The position numbers and the translations under genes are program-made. DNA of 64,000 nt from positions 4,197,001 to 4,261,000 of the forward strand of contig WPIO01000033.1 in assembly GCA_009760855.2 (NCBI GenBank). Direction: 5' to 3'. The first letter of the stretch is position 1. Every line of letters starts with the position of its first letter. The stretch comes from Cristatella mucedo. Lineage: Eukaryota > Bryozoa > Phylactolaemata > Cristatellidae. Below, in pieces: positions 12,481-25,746 of this stretch. The notes under the pieces are model-generated. The model was not told the DNA's origin. It saw only the letters and a program-made list of their open reading frames with translations, and searched no databases.

Positions 12481-12615
12481 TTATTTCATTTATATAGCTC
12501 CCCAAGAGAACTTAATCTCTATTCAGGCGCTTCACATATGCCTCGAGGCTCGAGCCCACGAACTCAGTCAGACCTTGGTCGGGGCGAGCACCTCAACCAC
12601 TAGACCAAACCAGCT
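12481..12615 (-). mobile_element. SINE-B copy (tRNA head, LINE-type tail)
   Basis: On the minus strand a tRNA-like head (CTGGTTTGGTCTAGTGGTTG AGG..., B-box GGGCTCGAGCC) joins a tail resembling the family A LINE 3' end (GAGATTAAGTTCTC). An AT-rich end follows. Confidence 0.75.
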
Positions 12616-12835
12616 CGGTGCTACTTCTATATTCTACTTACGTTCTCGACGACAGTCCTCCGGACTCAACTATGCCTCTCTATTTGACTTCATTGTACGA
12701 GCTAGAGTAGGTTGGATACCGTACGAACAACGAAAAAAATTTAGGCGTCGAGCGCATTAGATAACTCTCTATCGGTAGCACTCACACGGCCCCCCATAGC
12801 CATGCGAAGTTACAGACAGAGCACATAGATAGATA

Positions 12836-13052
<217 letters not shown>

Positions 13053-13501
13053 TATATATAAAATATAAGCACAACTAAGGTCTCATGCAGCTGATCAAGT
13101 AAGTGCTGGCCAATCGGCCATGCTGCTCACAAAGGTTCTGTCTGGCACGAAAACGACTCCGAGTGCACTTCAAGTGCCCAAAAGTGCTGTACCTGCCTAG
13201 CAGCCTGGGCAGGGGTGCAGCTACAACGGCATTGACTGAGGCCAAAAACAAGATGTCGGCACGAAATCGTTGCTAAAGAGGCGGGTAACAATGATGTCTG
13301 ACGAGACAGGTGCCGACCGCGGAATGCTTTCCCAATTGGATGCACAAATAGTGGTAACTGCACAGTCGATAGGTGCATCTGCACACACTTGATGCAGTGC
13401 CCCTCACCACTAGCCAGGGGCTTCTTATCGTTGCTCGGTTCGGTCTGAATACATCATTCTGTAAAGTAGTAAGTTCAAAACTTGGTCAAAGAGCAGCATA
13501 C

Positions 13502-13605
13502 CAAAAAGTCGGTGTTGTCAAAGCCGTTGGCTATTAGCACGTTCTCGTACTGGGCCATTCCAAAGCCAGCCAGCCAGTCGCCGACACCCTTGATGTTCTC
13601 CATTT
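13502..13605 (-). CDS. ANKS1-like exon: SAM domain 1, first half
   Basis: This 104-nt exon lies between the acceptor TTACATTTAG and the donor TTTTTG|GTATGC. It starts with two bases of a split Glu codon and ends in phase 0. The peptide reads VGDWLAGFGMAQYENVLIAN then GFDNTDFL. That is the N-terminal half of a SAM domain: the VxxWLxxxGLxQYxxxLxxNGFD pattern is nearly identical to ANKS1A/B SAM1. Known: SAM1 and SAM2 of this family mediate SAM-SAM binding, including to the EphA receptor SAM domain. The domain continues in the exon at 7.2 kb after a 6.2 kb intron. Confidence 0.87.
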
Positions 13606-13944
13606 CTAAATGTAAGCAGCACCAGTATATGGTGTTGTGATTGTAGCAGAAAGGCACAAGTTAATACAAGCATAGATACATGAACAAGCACAATGTGGAG
13701 GTACATCGGCTTACGAGTAAGGACAAAGGTCGCACGGTTGAACTAACCCACTGACCATAGCATACACATTACAGAACCAAGCAGAGCCGATCGACCGATT
13801 TAAAAGCACGGCAGGTGCAGACTTGTTGATGGCGGCAGATCATGAATAATAGGAATCTCCGATCGGATGGTGAACACCCTTACAATACTGCCACCTGGCG
13901 TAGACTACCGAGGTAGTCTAACAACAAAGACACCAAAATATATA
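13606..13944. other. Short intron, no feature seen
   Basis: Left part of the 0.9 kb intron between the 14.6 and 13.6 kb exons. Confidence 0.5.
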
Positions 13945-14168
13945 ATGCCCAGCCTTTGCTGAGTCCGTGCGAATTCTCCTTTGCATGCTTATGCATGATG
14001 GCACTGAGCATATGATCACTTTAAGTGCTTGTGAATGCTGCCACTATACACGTTATCACTAAACAATTGACATGCTTCCTTTCCAGCATATGCATAGTGC
14101 ATAGAAAGAGACTTGGTTCTCTTAAGATGCTATAGAAATAAATGTCTTTTCTTATTACTATTATTATG
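13945..14168 (+). mobile_element. LINE family A-related, 3' end (subfamily A')
   Basis: Shares its 3' UTR (GCTGCCACTATACACGTTAT CAC..., GTTCTCTTAAGATGCTAT) and ATT tail with the copies at 27.4 and 40.6 kb. It is diverged from typical family A tails. Confidence 0.7.
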
Positions 14169-14516
14169 GTCTTACGCTAGCCAAGCAACGCCTGTAAGAA
14201 TATACAATCACTCTGTCTACCTGTTTAATCAGAACGACCAAGTCTTATTGTTCAGGAATACAATTTCTTAAGCTGCAGACAAACAGTACGATTTTTGATC
14301 ATTTGCAAGAAGCTACCCATGTGCTGCGTGTGTGCTCAGCACTTTTGTTTTTTTAGTAATGTGGTGCATACAACTATAGTGTTTGCACTTGGCAAGCAGT
14401 TACAGAGAGATTGCATTGAGTATAGTCATGTATTTCAACTGACGATAATGTTGAGAGGCCGAGACAAGCATGTTCGCAAGAGGCAAGCTCTGACCCACAC
14501 AGACGAGTCTACATAC

Positions 14517-14604
14517 CAGAAAAGAGTTTGTCAAAATCGGACTCATTGCCAACCGACAGACTAACGCTTAGACGTCCACCATAACTCGACACGACTGTAG
14601 CTAT
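14517..14604 (-). CDS. ANKS1-like exon: segment leading into SAM1
   Basis: This 88-nt exon follows a good acceptor (CTTAATTTTCAG) and ends at TCTG|GTATGT. It enters in phase 0 and leaves in phase 1, matching both neighbours. The first residues, IATVVSSYGG, continue the EEWKQ of the previous exon and parallel the IEKIMSSIGE motif of vertebrate ANKS1A. A Ser-rich bridge ending in NESDFDKLFS follows. The last base plus AA of the next exon makes a Glu codon, giving SEMENIKGVGDWL at the start of SAM1. The exon is too short to carry a domain, but its position and phases are hard to explain otherwise. Confidence 0.75.
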
Positions 14605-16440
14605 CTGAAAATTAAGATCGGCCCACTATCAGGCACTGAGCACGACAAATATGCATACAGTGGCATGCAAACCAGCCAGCCAGCAAGACATAAATGACTG
14701 GAACATTGCTGTAAATATGCCACATTTTGTAGTCATTAGCAGATGACTATCTGGACTACGGAGTGAGTTTATAACAACATACAAACTCGCACAATGATTA
14801 GGAAAGCATAGAGCATGCTGAAAATACGACAGCAACTGTCCAATTAAATGCTTCCTTCTCAAAAGAAGGGCTGAAAGCACCCGGTATTCAGGTCAATGCA
14901 TGCAGTTCGTAATATTAGCAGGTTAAGTTTAGTTAGAATGACCAATTTCACGGTGCAGCCCAAGTTACCAAGAGAATATTATATTGCACCAATGCATTTT
15001 ATCGTCACGAGTGCACTAAGCACCCCCAGGCTGCCCAAATATAGTGTGGCTAGCCCCCAAACAATGGATATTAGTGCTTGATGCATTTGCGTTTAATGAT
15101 TTCAAGATGGCCATAGTGTGCAGCATAGTCTGACTAATCGCTAGGCTCTTGGTGCTCGGCTTCCTCACCTTCTGTAGAGGTGGGCCCTGCTAATGCAAAG
15201 CTAAGACAAGAAGAACTGAGCAGCAAATAGAATCTGAAAAACATATCATCTTAGGCTGAGGAGCTATTAATGTTAGCTAAATCAGGCTGAGAAGTCAACA
15301 GCCAGACTCATACACCGTATGCCGACGATGGTCACTTGCATTACAAGCCTTCTACCAAGGAAAGATTCGTTTGGTGGGTGCTGGAGACTCAATCCGGGCC
15401 CTTAGCGCCGACCTGCATTTCAACTACCCTTCAATCCCAACCGGCAAGTGGCCATCTGCGTATTTATCCATCTGTACTAATAGCATTTGCCTAACGAACC
15501 AGCGGTCGAGACAGACGACAGAGTCGGCAGTGCACCAGCAACGTGTTCACAACTGACATAATTATCAATGTGTTGCCACTTAAGCAACTCTTTTAGAACC
15601 ATGCCACCAGCCGACCTGACCACGATGAGGCAAAAAGGAAAAAATCGCAGCTGGCACTTTCCTTCTTTCAACAAAAACTACTGGTGTGTACGGTAGAAAG
15701 ACCAAGAACAGAAGGCGGTTGGGCTCACTTGCACCACAAGCCGCACCATGAAAGGTGCAGCCTGATGATAGGAACACGCTACTTCCTCAGCAGGGACAGG
15801 TCTTAGCGTGCATCCCATTCATACACTATAACGGCTACTCTATCCACGACAATCCACTTACTGGCTATTGTCGAGACACCAATGGAGGAGCATTCAGGCG
15901 TGCACGAAGCGGCCTCTGCCTGAGCAGCTGCCGCACAAGAAAGCCTGGGTGAAGATGCTACTCAGCTGCACACGCGGCAAAATAAAAAGAAAGCCATCTG
16001 CAAACATGCCACCAGCTACACCGGGATTGGTGGCCGACGAGCCTTTTTGTATGCTCACAGGCTGCAGAGTGGCTTTATTGTGGCTACAATGGACTTGTTC
16101 ACTGTGCTCGAGGGACCACAACAAATACGGTACTCATGTTTGCACAGCCGCTATCATGCCGCACTGAAAAATGTGCAGAGATTACGTAGAGCAACTTCCC
16201 CTGTCAGGCAACATTGTTTCCTTCGTGCAAACAAGCCCGCATACAGGTAGAGCAAGCTCGGAGCCATTTTTTTCTTATGCCTCTCGACTCAACGACAAAC
16301 AGGTGAATGGCATGCAATTTCACATACAGCTGCCGACGTATCAACACGGTAGAGAATTCCACGAAGCAACTATGACTCATCTGCCCTTCCTTCCCGTTCT
16401 TCTTACCATTCACTCTCCTCTCCCTCTTTCTTCTTCTCTC
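14605..16440. other. Intron sequence, no gene recognised
   Basis: Left part of the 17.9 kb intron. A 32-nt splice-flanked island at 15169-15200 (minus) has very good signals but the wrong phase; see rejected items. Confidence 0.45.
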
Positions 16441-16458
16441 CTCTCTTCTTCTCACTGT

Positions 16459-16552
<94 letters not shown>

Positions 16553-16606
16553 GGCGACGTCACTCTCTGGCCAATGTCATCGACAATGTCTCTCTCTCTC
16601 TCTCGT
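16441..16606. repeat. (CT)n microsatellite
   Basis: About 45 perfect CT units at 16462-16551 with degenerate CT-rich flanks. Long Ser-Leu frames across it are artefacts. Confidence 0.95.
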
Positions 16607-18448
16607 CTGCCTTATTTGCCTGCCTACCTCTTCCTCCATTATTATATCTCTCTCCTTGCTCTGTCTGTCTCTTTATCTATCCGGCTCTTTTTTATAACTG
16701 GATAGAGCCAACTTTGCTACCAGCATAAGCAATTCATAGCAGACATGCAGGTGGCACTTCTGCACGAAGAAATGCATACCCAGCATTGCTTGTTGATATA
16801 GGCCAGCGCCGAACAGGGAAAAGTATCAGAAGTTCAAGAGCAGACTGACCGCATGGCTGATCTTAACTTAAGCAGATGTAAGTGTATGATCTTAATTGAG
16901 ATAGATGCAAAGCCCATCACAACGACAGACTGAGCCCAAGATTAACTGCTTGGCATGAATCCCAGTCGGGTGTGTTCGGGCAAGGCCTACTCCTCAATAG
17001 AACTACGACGGGATGGTGTCTGCTGTCACCCTAAACAAAGGAGCAGATAAAGGACAGCTCGGCAGTTGTTGAAGCATTGATCTAGGCCGGTTGACATGTC
17101 GAGGAACGAGGTGTTAATGACGAATTGATTGAACGAGCCACGGCACACTTAACAGCTGAGTGGACACCAATATACAAGCCTCAGCAGCTCATCATTATCC
17201 TAATTAGCCCGACTGACAAATTATCCTGCACCTCGAGCAGCAACTTACCCCGAGAAGAACGGCGCAGCAATAATAAGAAAGGTGTCCCTCGGGCACAGCA
17301 GCTGTCAAGACAGCGGGACTAAAGGAAATTCGCACAAAGCTTCAAAAAAAAGAGAAACAAGCTGGTCGTGCAAGGTCGTGCCCAGTGGCAAAGTGCAAGG
17401 TCGAATATTGCCGGGGCGCCATCAGCTACGAGCCACTGGGTTGATAGGCGTGCGAGAACAAGTAACAAGACACCAAGCTGCTCAGAACCTGATCTCATCA
17501 GAGTAGCTACCAGCTGACCGAGTGCATGAGCAATCGCTGCCCCAAGATCAACTAGGTAAAGTCATGCGAAGAGAACCATCAGAGGGGCTTGCAAGTACAG
17601 ACAACCGCTGATGCCATGCTGCTCGCAGGCGTCCAGCTGCTTTGACCTCAAGCCAGCCTGTGTGCGCTGCAATCACCAGAATCAGCTGCCTGCTGCTCAC
17701 ACGTTGCTGCATGCTGACCGGGTCATGAGCGCCTGCAAGTCACTCGGCTGATAGCCAAAGGATAACAGTATATACAGTTTAGGAGTGATGACAAGACCAT
17801 TCAACATCATAGACCACTTTGGTCGGTTTAAACGTGCACAGGCTCTGTTTAAAAAATACAAGTCATCATCGGCATTGTTTGATGGCTCATCAGGGCACTA
17901 CCACACAGCAGGTACTCTTTGGCATCGTGAGTCATTTTTGAACGGCAAAGAGCTACGGGAGAGCGTAGGCTTCTCTCGCTCTTTATTAGCAACTAATGCT
18001 AAGGTGCCCTATGTGTGGGTCATTTGGAGCCCGAGTAGAGCATGTGCGCTACCCGTGTCTGCAGCTTGCTCAGTGGCAGCTCAGCAAGCACATGGTGCAT
18101 CGCTGCTACAACTAAACTGCATCGCACCAGTGGATGCAATCTGCTGCAGTGACAACAAATAGAATTGATCGTGGACTGTAGTAAGTCGTGCCCAGCAAAC
18201 ACGGATTTTATATAGGCTTATAAAAGTAACAGAAGACTAAACAAAGCATTGGGGGCGAGACAATGCAAATCATGTTGTAAATCCCACGAAGTAAACACTT
18301 GCATGAGTTAGCACGTGTGCGAACACAAACCAAGGACAACGACAGCCCTTATCTAGCGCCATGAGTTTGAATGAATGGCACAGTCAAATAAGCATGTTTG
18401 TGGATATTCCGGCCTCAAATTTCCACCAGGAATGGAGTCTTACACTGA
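16607..18448. other. Intron sequence, no gene recognised
   Basis: GC content rises at 16.9-17.7 kb. A 125-codon plus-strand frame at 17785-18162 has no recognisable domain and no supporting splice context. Confidence 0.4.
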
Positions 18449-18612
18449 GTAATAATAGTTCACTTGATAAAGGGCCCTCAGAGAACTCAATCTCTCTCTA
18501 GGCGCTTTACATTTGCTGTAAAGTGAAATGCAATTGAATGGTAAGTAAAATCATGCTTGAAAAACAAACGAAATGAATAATATGGTTAGGGGTGACATGC
18601 ACAGGGTGAGCA
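18449..18612 (-). mobile_element. LINE family A, 3' end only
   Basis: AAT-type tail followed (minus) by the terminal hairpin and 3' UTR, truncated after the CATGCACAGGGTGAGCA segment. Confidence 0.85.
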
Positions 18613-21600
18613 CGACTTGCCTTACTAGAGCAATAACTCCGATCATAGACATAGAGAGCATGCTTCAATTTGACTCCCTGTAAATGTAGTTATATTTTGA
18701 AAAGCAACCACCCCATGGCACTCAAAGGGCTACCTGGGCAGACCTCACTTGTACAAAACCTCTTGATTGGGGTGCATCGACAGGTCCAACACTTCGACGG
18801 CACCTGCCACACAGATCCACCCCCTCCCTCTCTCCGATCCTCTTACGGCCGCCATACTGCACCGGTCGTTCGTCCGCTGTACGCGGTATCATGTATCTGT
18901 AGCCATCACAGCAACCAGCACTCAAAAAAGTTCTTCGATGTAAAGTTTAGGCACGTATCGAGATCCGGTGAACTGCTTGCCAAAATGTGATCTCTTTTCT
19001 AGCCAGCAAGCCGACCGTGACTTCCACGAGCTCCTTGGCAACCTTGCTAGGGCCAACACTGCACAATAATTCGGCCCTTTTAAGCCAGTCAGTGCTTAAG
19101 TAGCGTATCAGGGTCTTCAGCACTTGGGCTAAAAAAGGAGCACCTCCCGAGTTGGAAGTCAGTCCGGAACTTATGATGAAGCAGAGGCTGGCCTATCGAA
19201 ATAAAGAAGCCAACATACAGTCCATTTCACAAGGTGTGCCAGCCTCCAGTTCCGGCGATTTCGATATGCCTGTAAACGCTTCTGCTCGTTTAAACCGACC
19301 GTGTCGATCTGCTGCGATGGAACACTCTTAGTGCCCTGATCGATACAAAGTGTGTGGGTGCAACCCCCTCCCCCCACCGGAGCTCTATGGGTCCAAAGGT
19401 AGCACGGACTGCAAGCGACCCAGCCATAGGAGCAAGTGCCCACCGTAGGTGCAGGGCACTCAAGTACCGCGTGGCTGGGTGTTGGCTAAACCGGCAGCAG
19501 CAGAGAGCGGGTCTTGCTGCCAGACAGCGTACAGCAGCATGGCAAGTCCAGCAAGTGTGCATTGGTCAGCAGGGTCTGCAGGCAGACAGGGATCACCAGC
19601 TCACAACTGAGGCTGCAACAAGAGTGTCGATGATGCCATAGGGGTGGGCACACACGGAGATAGGGTAGCAGGCTGAGCCAGCAAGAGGGGCGCAGAGGGA
19701 GTGAGAAATGACGAAGGCACAGACCTATTGCCCGGTGTCGTGAGAACGGATGCTCGTCGCACTGCCAGTCTCCCCGAGCGACCCAGCAGCTGCACTCATG
19801 AGCTGCAGGCGCTTCGGGCGCAACTAGAAAAAAATGGGGCAGAAACCCGCAGCAGATCAGCCACCGCACTACATGGGCCCCGGCGGCTACGAACTGGGTG
19901 GCTGCTTTGAAAAACCCCACAGGACTACGGTTAGTTATTCCAAAACCCCTCGCCACCACCGGAGGGCATGCACATAAAACTGTTACTCTTGGGAGGAAGC
20001 AGTCTTAGGAGCAAAGCAAACGAGCTTAGTGCGCGGGGCCGAAGCAACGCTGCCACGCAGGTGTAGCCGATGGCCTCCGGCTGCAGCGGCTGGAGAAGAC
20101 AAAGGCAGCCGCAAGTCAAGCTGCCTGGGCACCCAAGCAGGCCGGGCGTCCAGTGCCGGGCGTCGGCCCATGCGCAGCATGTCGAGCGGAGACCAGGAGC
20201 TGCGCGAGCACGGGCACGAGCACGTGCTCGCAGGGCGTCCATCTCGGACAGGAAGAGTCACACAACAAGTGCTTCTGGTTCCCACGTCTTTAGTCTGGTT
20301 CTAAGGCGCCTTAGAGAGTGGGTTCTAACTCGGCCATTCTTTGCTTCCCATTGTGGTGGAGTGCTCGTACGCAGCGGGCACGGGGGTCCAAGTACGGTTA
20401 GTGAGTGAAAGTCGCTTGCACGCTGCTTCGCCTGCGAACACGACGACCAATAGTCATCAGTTTTGCACACAGCAACCAGAGCCGAGCAACCAGAGCAAGC
20501 AGAGCCGAAGCTCTGTCGCCAGCAACACTGGCAGGAAGCCCTACGGCTATGAAGATAAAGAGCTAAATGGTTGATGCACCCGGGTAAGATGCAAAACACC
20601 AGCTCTTGTGCTCGGCACCAAAGTCCATATTAAAAGAGTGCAAGTTCAAACTCGTCTGAAGAAGCCTGGCAACACAAAGAACAGACCGGTAGTGTGACGA
20701 TAGCAACGTCAGCAGCATTTGAGACGCAAGGATGCGGTTCCAGAGCTGCAGGTGCACGTGGCTACCTTTAACTTAGCCGAGCTCAGCAGTGTGCCACAGC
20801 CCGGCGATTTGACGTCCAATTGCTATATATTAAAAGCCTTGCCTCCAGGGCTACGCAAACCATTTTTCAAGCAATTGCCTGTTATCTAGAGGCCTCGCCA
20901 CTGGTGGCTTGAAGCCTTTGCACTTGCCGGACCGGGACAGTCGTCTAACGCATTACCAGCACCGGGCAGGGCATGGCCAGAAACGCAAACCCGACAGGCA
21001 GCCAGTTCAGCTGAGCCAGTTTGGCTAAAGAAGGGTGCTGGTAGCAGGCCTCGGCCAGTCGCCAGCAGCGAGGCCAAGGTGCGTGTCAGCTGCTGCCGGC
21101 TGCTGCCATAGCAGCCCCAAGGGGGAGGATCGGCTGGCCCAGGCAATTCGGATGGTCACTCGTCGGAGGCAAAGCTCACCTTGGCCTTAGTAAGTCTCAC
21201 CTCGCTGAGGTCATACCTACTAATCGTTAAGGGGTAGAGGTTTCTTCAATTCACTGTGGAGGTTTACCCTAATCCTCTTACCGAACCGTCTGGCTAAGCT
21301 TTACGTGTCAAGCCCTCCTCCCCCAGTGCATCGACGAAGCTTGGGCGCTCCACAAGACCAGTTCGTTGATTCCTTAACAAACACTCTTGTGGCACGGCAG
21401 CGTTTGCAATGAGCCAAGTTAGCATGTGAAGAACTGAAAAATTGGTCTATATCGTCACTGCCCACGGTATATAAACAGCATTTAAGCACATGCATATTGG
21501 ATAACTCACTGAGATAGATGGAGGAAAGGAGGCCATGGAGCAGACCTAGCGAGGAGACACAGGAGTCGCATAAGCTCCACTGCTACCTTCACTGCTTGCT

Positions 21601-23726
21601 CTCACCACGTGCCGCACTTAACGAGTAACAAATTCACAGCCTTTCGATCGTCCATTAAAAAAAATCCAGTAACTGATAGAGCAGCAATGAAGAACCAAAG
21701 AAGCCTCGGATGGCTGACCAGTGGGCACCCAATTTCATCCTTGCCAGGGTACCTGCTCCCATCTGCAGGAAGTCGATGCAAGAAGTTTATCGGCCCATTT
21801 ATGGTACTGCCTTAGAAATCCAAGTGCAGAAATACTTCACATCGCCGGGATCGTGCCATTTTTTTTGCAAAATTACTACCATTATTAAATAATAAAATGC
21901 TATAATACCGTGACTGCTAAACAATGCACAAGAAGCTTGATATTGCAATCGTGCACTCAAGCTTCAGTTTTGCCTGAAAGACAATGATTTAGCTGCTTTT
22001 CTGAAGATACAACTATTTTTTACACGATCTAACTTGTGTACGAACATCACAAACTAGCGTTACCATCAGATGAATTTGGCCAACGACATTCAAGTCGAGG
22101 CTTCAGACCTCAAGGTAACAAAAGTAAAAAAAAAGATCCTCTGATTCAACAATCCTGTTTATTTAGAGACCCTAAGAACCTTATGGCTTTACCCCAGCTT
22201 GCAGCTGGCAATAAGGAATCGCTTGCTGAAGGACTCAAACCCACATATACCTGTAGGTTATCAAGTGCAAGCACCTTACTGGTGGGTTAAATCCGAGTAC
22301 TCTTCATTGATGTTCTCTACGTATTTTTAAATGAGGCCAAGCAAAGTTTTGCTCTCAATCTACTAATATATTCAATTTCTTTCGTACTTATTTGTGATTA
22401 CTATTCAGCAGCAATGTTCTTTTTTGCAGCATCCAATCCAAATAAGATTTTCTGAGACAATGCAACTTCCTGATGCACATGCAGGATTTAGAGCAACAGT
22501 CTAAAATTTCACGCTTAATTTCACAGCACTGCTGCTGCACTAGCACTCCAAAGGTTTGAACTTACAACTGCTAAAATCATCCCTCATATTTCAAGACTTG
22601 TGTGTTGCTTTAGCAAGCTTTGGAAGCTTTGTTATGAACAGGTTATTCTTGAGGAGTGCATCTTCATTCCATATTAACTAGCCAAGATATCTTTCACTGT
22701 AAGGCATGTCTATTCCAACGAGCCAATGCTTTACCATATGGCTCTTTCAACCCGCAATTGAAAGTAGACATATTAGGTCCACAAATGACCATAGAGCCTA
22801 CTAGGTCAGGCTTCTTATGCGATTATCAGTAGTATATTCTGACACCGGACAGTAAGTTGGGATGGAATCAAGATCAAAAGAGTAAACCCGGATTCAGGGA
22901 ATCATGAATACAATCACAGTCCAATAAAAAATAGAAAATCTTATTATCCTTGGCTTTAGATACAAATGCATGATCAAAACTAGTAATCTAGAAATCATTG
23001 TCAACTAGATTGGTAGGCAAGAGATTGCACAGCCCAAAGGCAAGCAAAAGCACCTATTGAATACCAGCCATCACAGACACCCAGATTATGGGACAAGCTG
23101 ATTCAAACTCAATCAACACGGAATCGGCTCAACTCGGCATAAAAGTTTGTAGGAGTGCTTAATCTTGAGACACCCAGATATGGATATGTCGGCTTACTGA
23201 CAAGAGCATGTTACATGCGCATGCCAGACAACCTGGGTTATCCTCAGCCAACAGTTTGCTGGGACACGGTTTAACTCTGATATAACCGCAGGTAATTTAA
23301 TAATGTAGTGCAAGAATAATCTGCCTAAGATGTGGCTTCTCCAACGTTCAAATCTGGCTGGTAGTCGGATTTTTGCTGCCTACTTTACATCGAAGCTATA
23401 ACCGGCCCGAACGAGCTATGTATCCTTAGTGCAAAAATATACAAAAACTAATTAATAAACTAGCTGCCCCTTAAAGAAGGTAGTTCAAAAGTCATTTTCA
23501 AGCATCGTGCATAAGGATTAAAGTATGCTAATGGAAAAGAGGCCATCAAGTGTCATTTAACAAAAGTAGTCCTGCCATATTACCACGAAATGCATGATTA
23601 GGTTCTGAACAATGGATTTACACGATTCTTTGCCAAGCTCTTTCCCATTGCAGAACTCTAAAGAACAGCAAACTCAGGATGCACTAATCACAGCCATTTC
23701 CCGAACAAGGCAAAGAGTTACAGCTA
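18613..23726. other. Large intron block with GC-rich core (about 19.0-21.2 kb)
   Basis: The core is clearly GC-richer than its flanks, with many overlapping frames on both strands (Arg/Ala or Ser/Pro-rich). No frame shows a domain, a repeat family match or agreeing splice phase. The flank at 21.3-23.7 kb is AT-rich with nothing recognised. The core might be a CpG island, an old repeat or an alternative exon. Confidence 0.4.
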
Positions 23727-24083
23727 TAATAATAATAATAATAATAATGTACTTGATAAAGCGCCCCCAGAGAACTCAATCTCTTTCTAGGCGCTTTACA
23801 TTTGCTGCAAAGGGAAATGCAATTACATGGTAAGTAAAATCATTCTTGAAAAACAAACAAGATGAATAACATGGTTAGGGGTGACATGCACAGGGTCAGC
23901 ATGCAAATGTGGTTAGTGGCAGCATGCATGCACAGTGTCAGCACGCATAAGCACGCGAAGGACGTATCACAGGGACCCACTAAATGCTGTCCTAAATAGG
24001 TGTTTTTAAGTTCCTTTTAAATGTGGTCAGGTCAGGGGATGTTCTGACGCAGGTCGGGAGGGAGTTCCAGGCTTTGGGAGCAG
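23727..24083 (-). mobile_element. LINE family A, 3' fragment
   Basis: (ATT)n tail, hairpin, 3' UTR and the end of ORF2 (reverse of the GCCTGGAACTCC coding stretch). 5'-truncated. Confidence 0.85.
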
Positions 24084-24489
24084 CTAGACTTATTGGGGTC
24101 TTGTAATATATGCAACTTGAGTATTTTCTTAATTGAAACATTTCCTGCGACTGATAAATATTTCAGAAGTGGTTACGCTGTGTCAATTCATTAGTTGGTG
24201 GTTGTTCGAGGTGGTACAAAAACAGAGAGTCGATCTTGGCAGTGAACATGCTATTTTTCAAATAGTGGCCAAGAAAATGATCTTCCATACGGTACAAAAG
24301 TAGCCTTCGGATAAGAGGTGCCAAATAATAATCAAAGCTAAAGCAGGCGAAAAAGCATGCATAACCGAAGTATTTTTTTAAAGACATGCAAAGCATATAG
24401 GTATATACACCAAGTACTTAAAATAGTACTTTACCCATGAAGCTACGGATATTACTGCAGTTCCCGTTACAGAGGAACCCCGGCCTATG

Positions 24490-25125
24490 CATTTAGCCGT
24501 CTGCAACTGGTGCAAAACTCGGCAGCTTGGCTGGCCAGCCATCAAAGGCATAGCTGCCACTTTGAACTATATGCCTGAAATTGAGAGGCTTCACATCAAG
24601 CATCGAATATCGACTTCAAGATCCTCTCTCTAACGTACGGATCGGTTTATTCACTTGCACCAGGCTACCTATCGGACCTACTTGCTCCTCCAGTGTGCTC
24701 TCACACCAACAGCTCCTAGGCTTACAGTTACTCCATCGTCCCTCCCACAGTAAATTGAAAACTGTTGGTGATCAGACGTTTAGTTGGTATTAACCAAAAG
24801 CATAGAACTCGTTTCTGGATGCGGTCGTTACCAGCAATGACTTCACTTTGTGTACGGCTCAGCTAAAGATGCAGCTGTTCTGCTCAGCTTCCCCATCGCA
24901 ACAGCTAAATATTTTGTTCTTTTATTCTTGGCTTGGTTACCTGTGCTTGATTCAGTACCGGTGATCTTGAGTGTCTTCTTGTGTTTTTAGCATTCTTGTC
25001 TAAGCATGATACTTGCTACTGCATGCTTGTACGATACACGATACAGTGCACACATTCAACCCTTGGTTATTGTTTCTCTTGCAGTGAGTTGCAAAGCGCC
25101 AGTGTAATGATTTAGTTCTCTTGGG
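24490..25125 (+). mobile_element. Diverged L2-like LINE, C-terminal ORF2 and 3' end
   Basis: A broken frame encodes LQLVQNSAAWLASHQRHSCH, then IDFKILSLTYGSVYSLAPGY, which parallels the post-RT segment of family A with many stops. The 3' end keeps only TTAGTTCTCTTGGGATG. Confidence 0.7.
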
Positions 25126-25185
25126 ATGATGTGCGAACATAATTCTGTGAAAGTATGTACACAAGCTAAGTGTATGCTAGTTATA

Positions 25186-25337
25186 TTTAACCTCACGGTT
25201 GCTTTCACGACCTCGGTCCCGAGGTTGTGGGTTTGAATTCTGTGGTTTGCGATCCTTTATTGCGGCTGAAAGCAGTGTTGATAGCCGTAAAGGCTCTTCT
25301 GTCGCTGTACAAAAGAGGCTGCTAAGTAAGCTAGTAT
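25186..25337 (+). mobile_element. SINE-A copy
   Basis: Head with CACGACCTCGGTCCCGAGG, B-box GTGGGTTTGAATTC, body GATAGCCGTAAAGGCTCTTC and tail GAGGCTGCTAAGTAAGCTAG. Confidence 0.85.
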
Positions 25338-25414
25338 TTATTTTTTATCCTGAAAACTGAACCACTGAGTATGGCCATTAAGGGAGAAACAGATGCTAGG
25401 CCAGACAGTACCAG

Positions 25415-25438
25415 TTGTGTGTGTGTGTGTGTGCGCGC

Positions 25439-25496
<58 letters not shown>
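25415..25496. repeat. (GT)n microsatellite
   Basis: About 40 GT units with a GCGCGCGT interruption near 25430. Cys-Val and His-Thr frames here are artefacts. Confidence 0.95.
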
Positions 25497-25683
25497 CTGA
25501 GCTATGGGTATGTGGCAGAAATAGAAATAAGAGTTCTCGGTGCTGGCAGAACGGTCAGGGTCATTCAAGGGGCTGGCACGAGGAGGAAAAAAACTTCACT
25601 TCCAGTGCACACATGCGAGTCGTACCACGATTACGACGTTTAATGGGTTATGTTTTCGTCATCACCTAACTTATCCGAAACTA

Positions 25684-25746
25684 TCAAGTTACTTCTATGA
25701 AGTCTTCTATCAAGTTACTATTAAGTCTTTTATTAAGTTACTTCTA
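25684..25746. repeat. Short diverged tandem repeat
   Basis: Three imperfect units of a CAAGTTACTTCTATGAAGTC-like 20-25 bp motif. Confidence 0.6.

Noticed and set aside
15169-15200. 32-nt minus-strand microexon with excellent acceptor (TTCTTCTTGTCTTAG) and donor AAG|GTGAGG
   Set aside because: It enters in phase 2 while the 32.7 kb exon ends in phase 0, and the direct join EEWKQ/IATVVSS already matches the family.
19354-20599. Overlapping 90-157-codon frames on both strands
   Set aside because: GC-rich sequence lowers stop frequency in all frames. No domains, no consistent splice phase, and the flanking ANKS1-like exons join directly without them.
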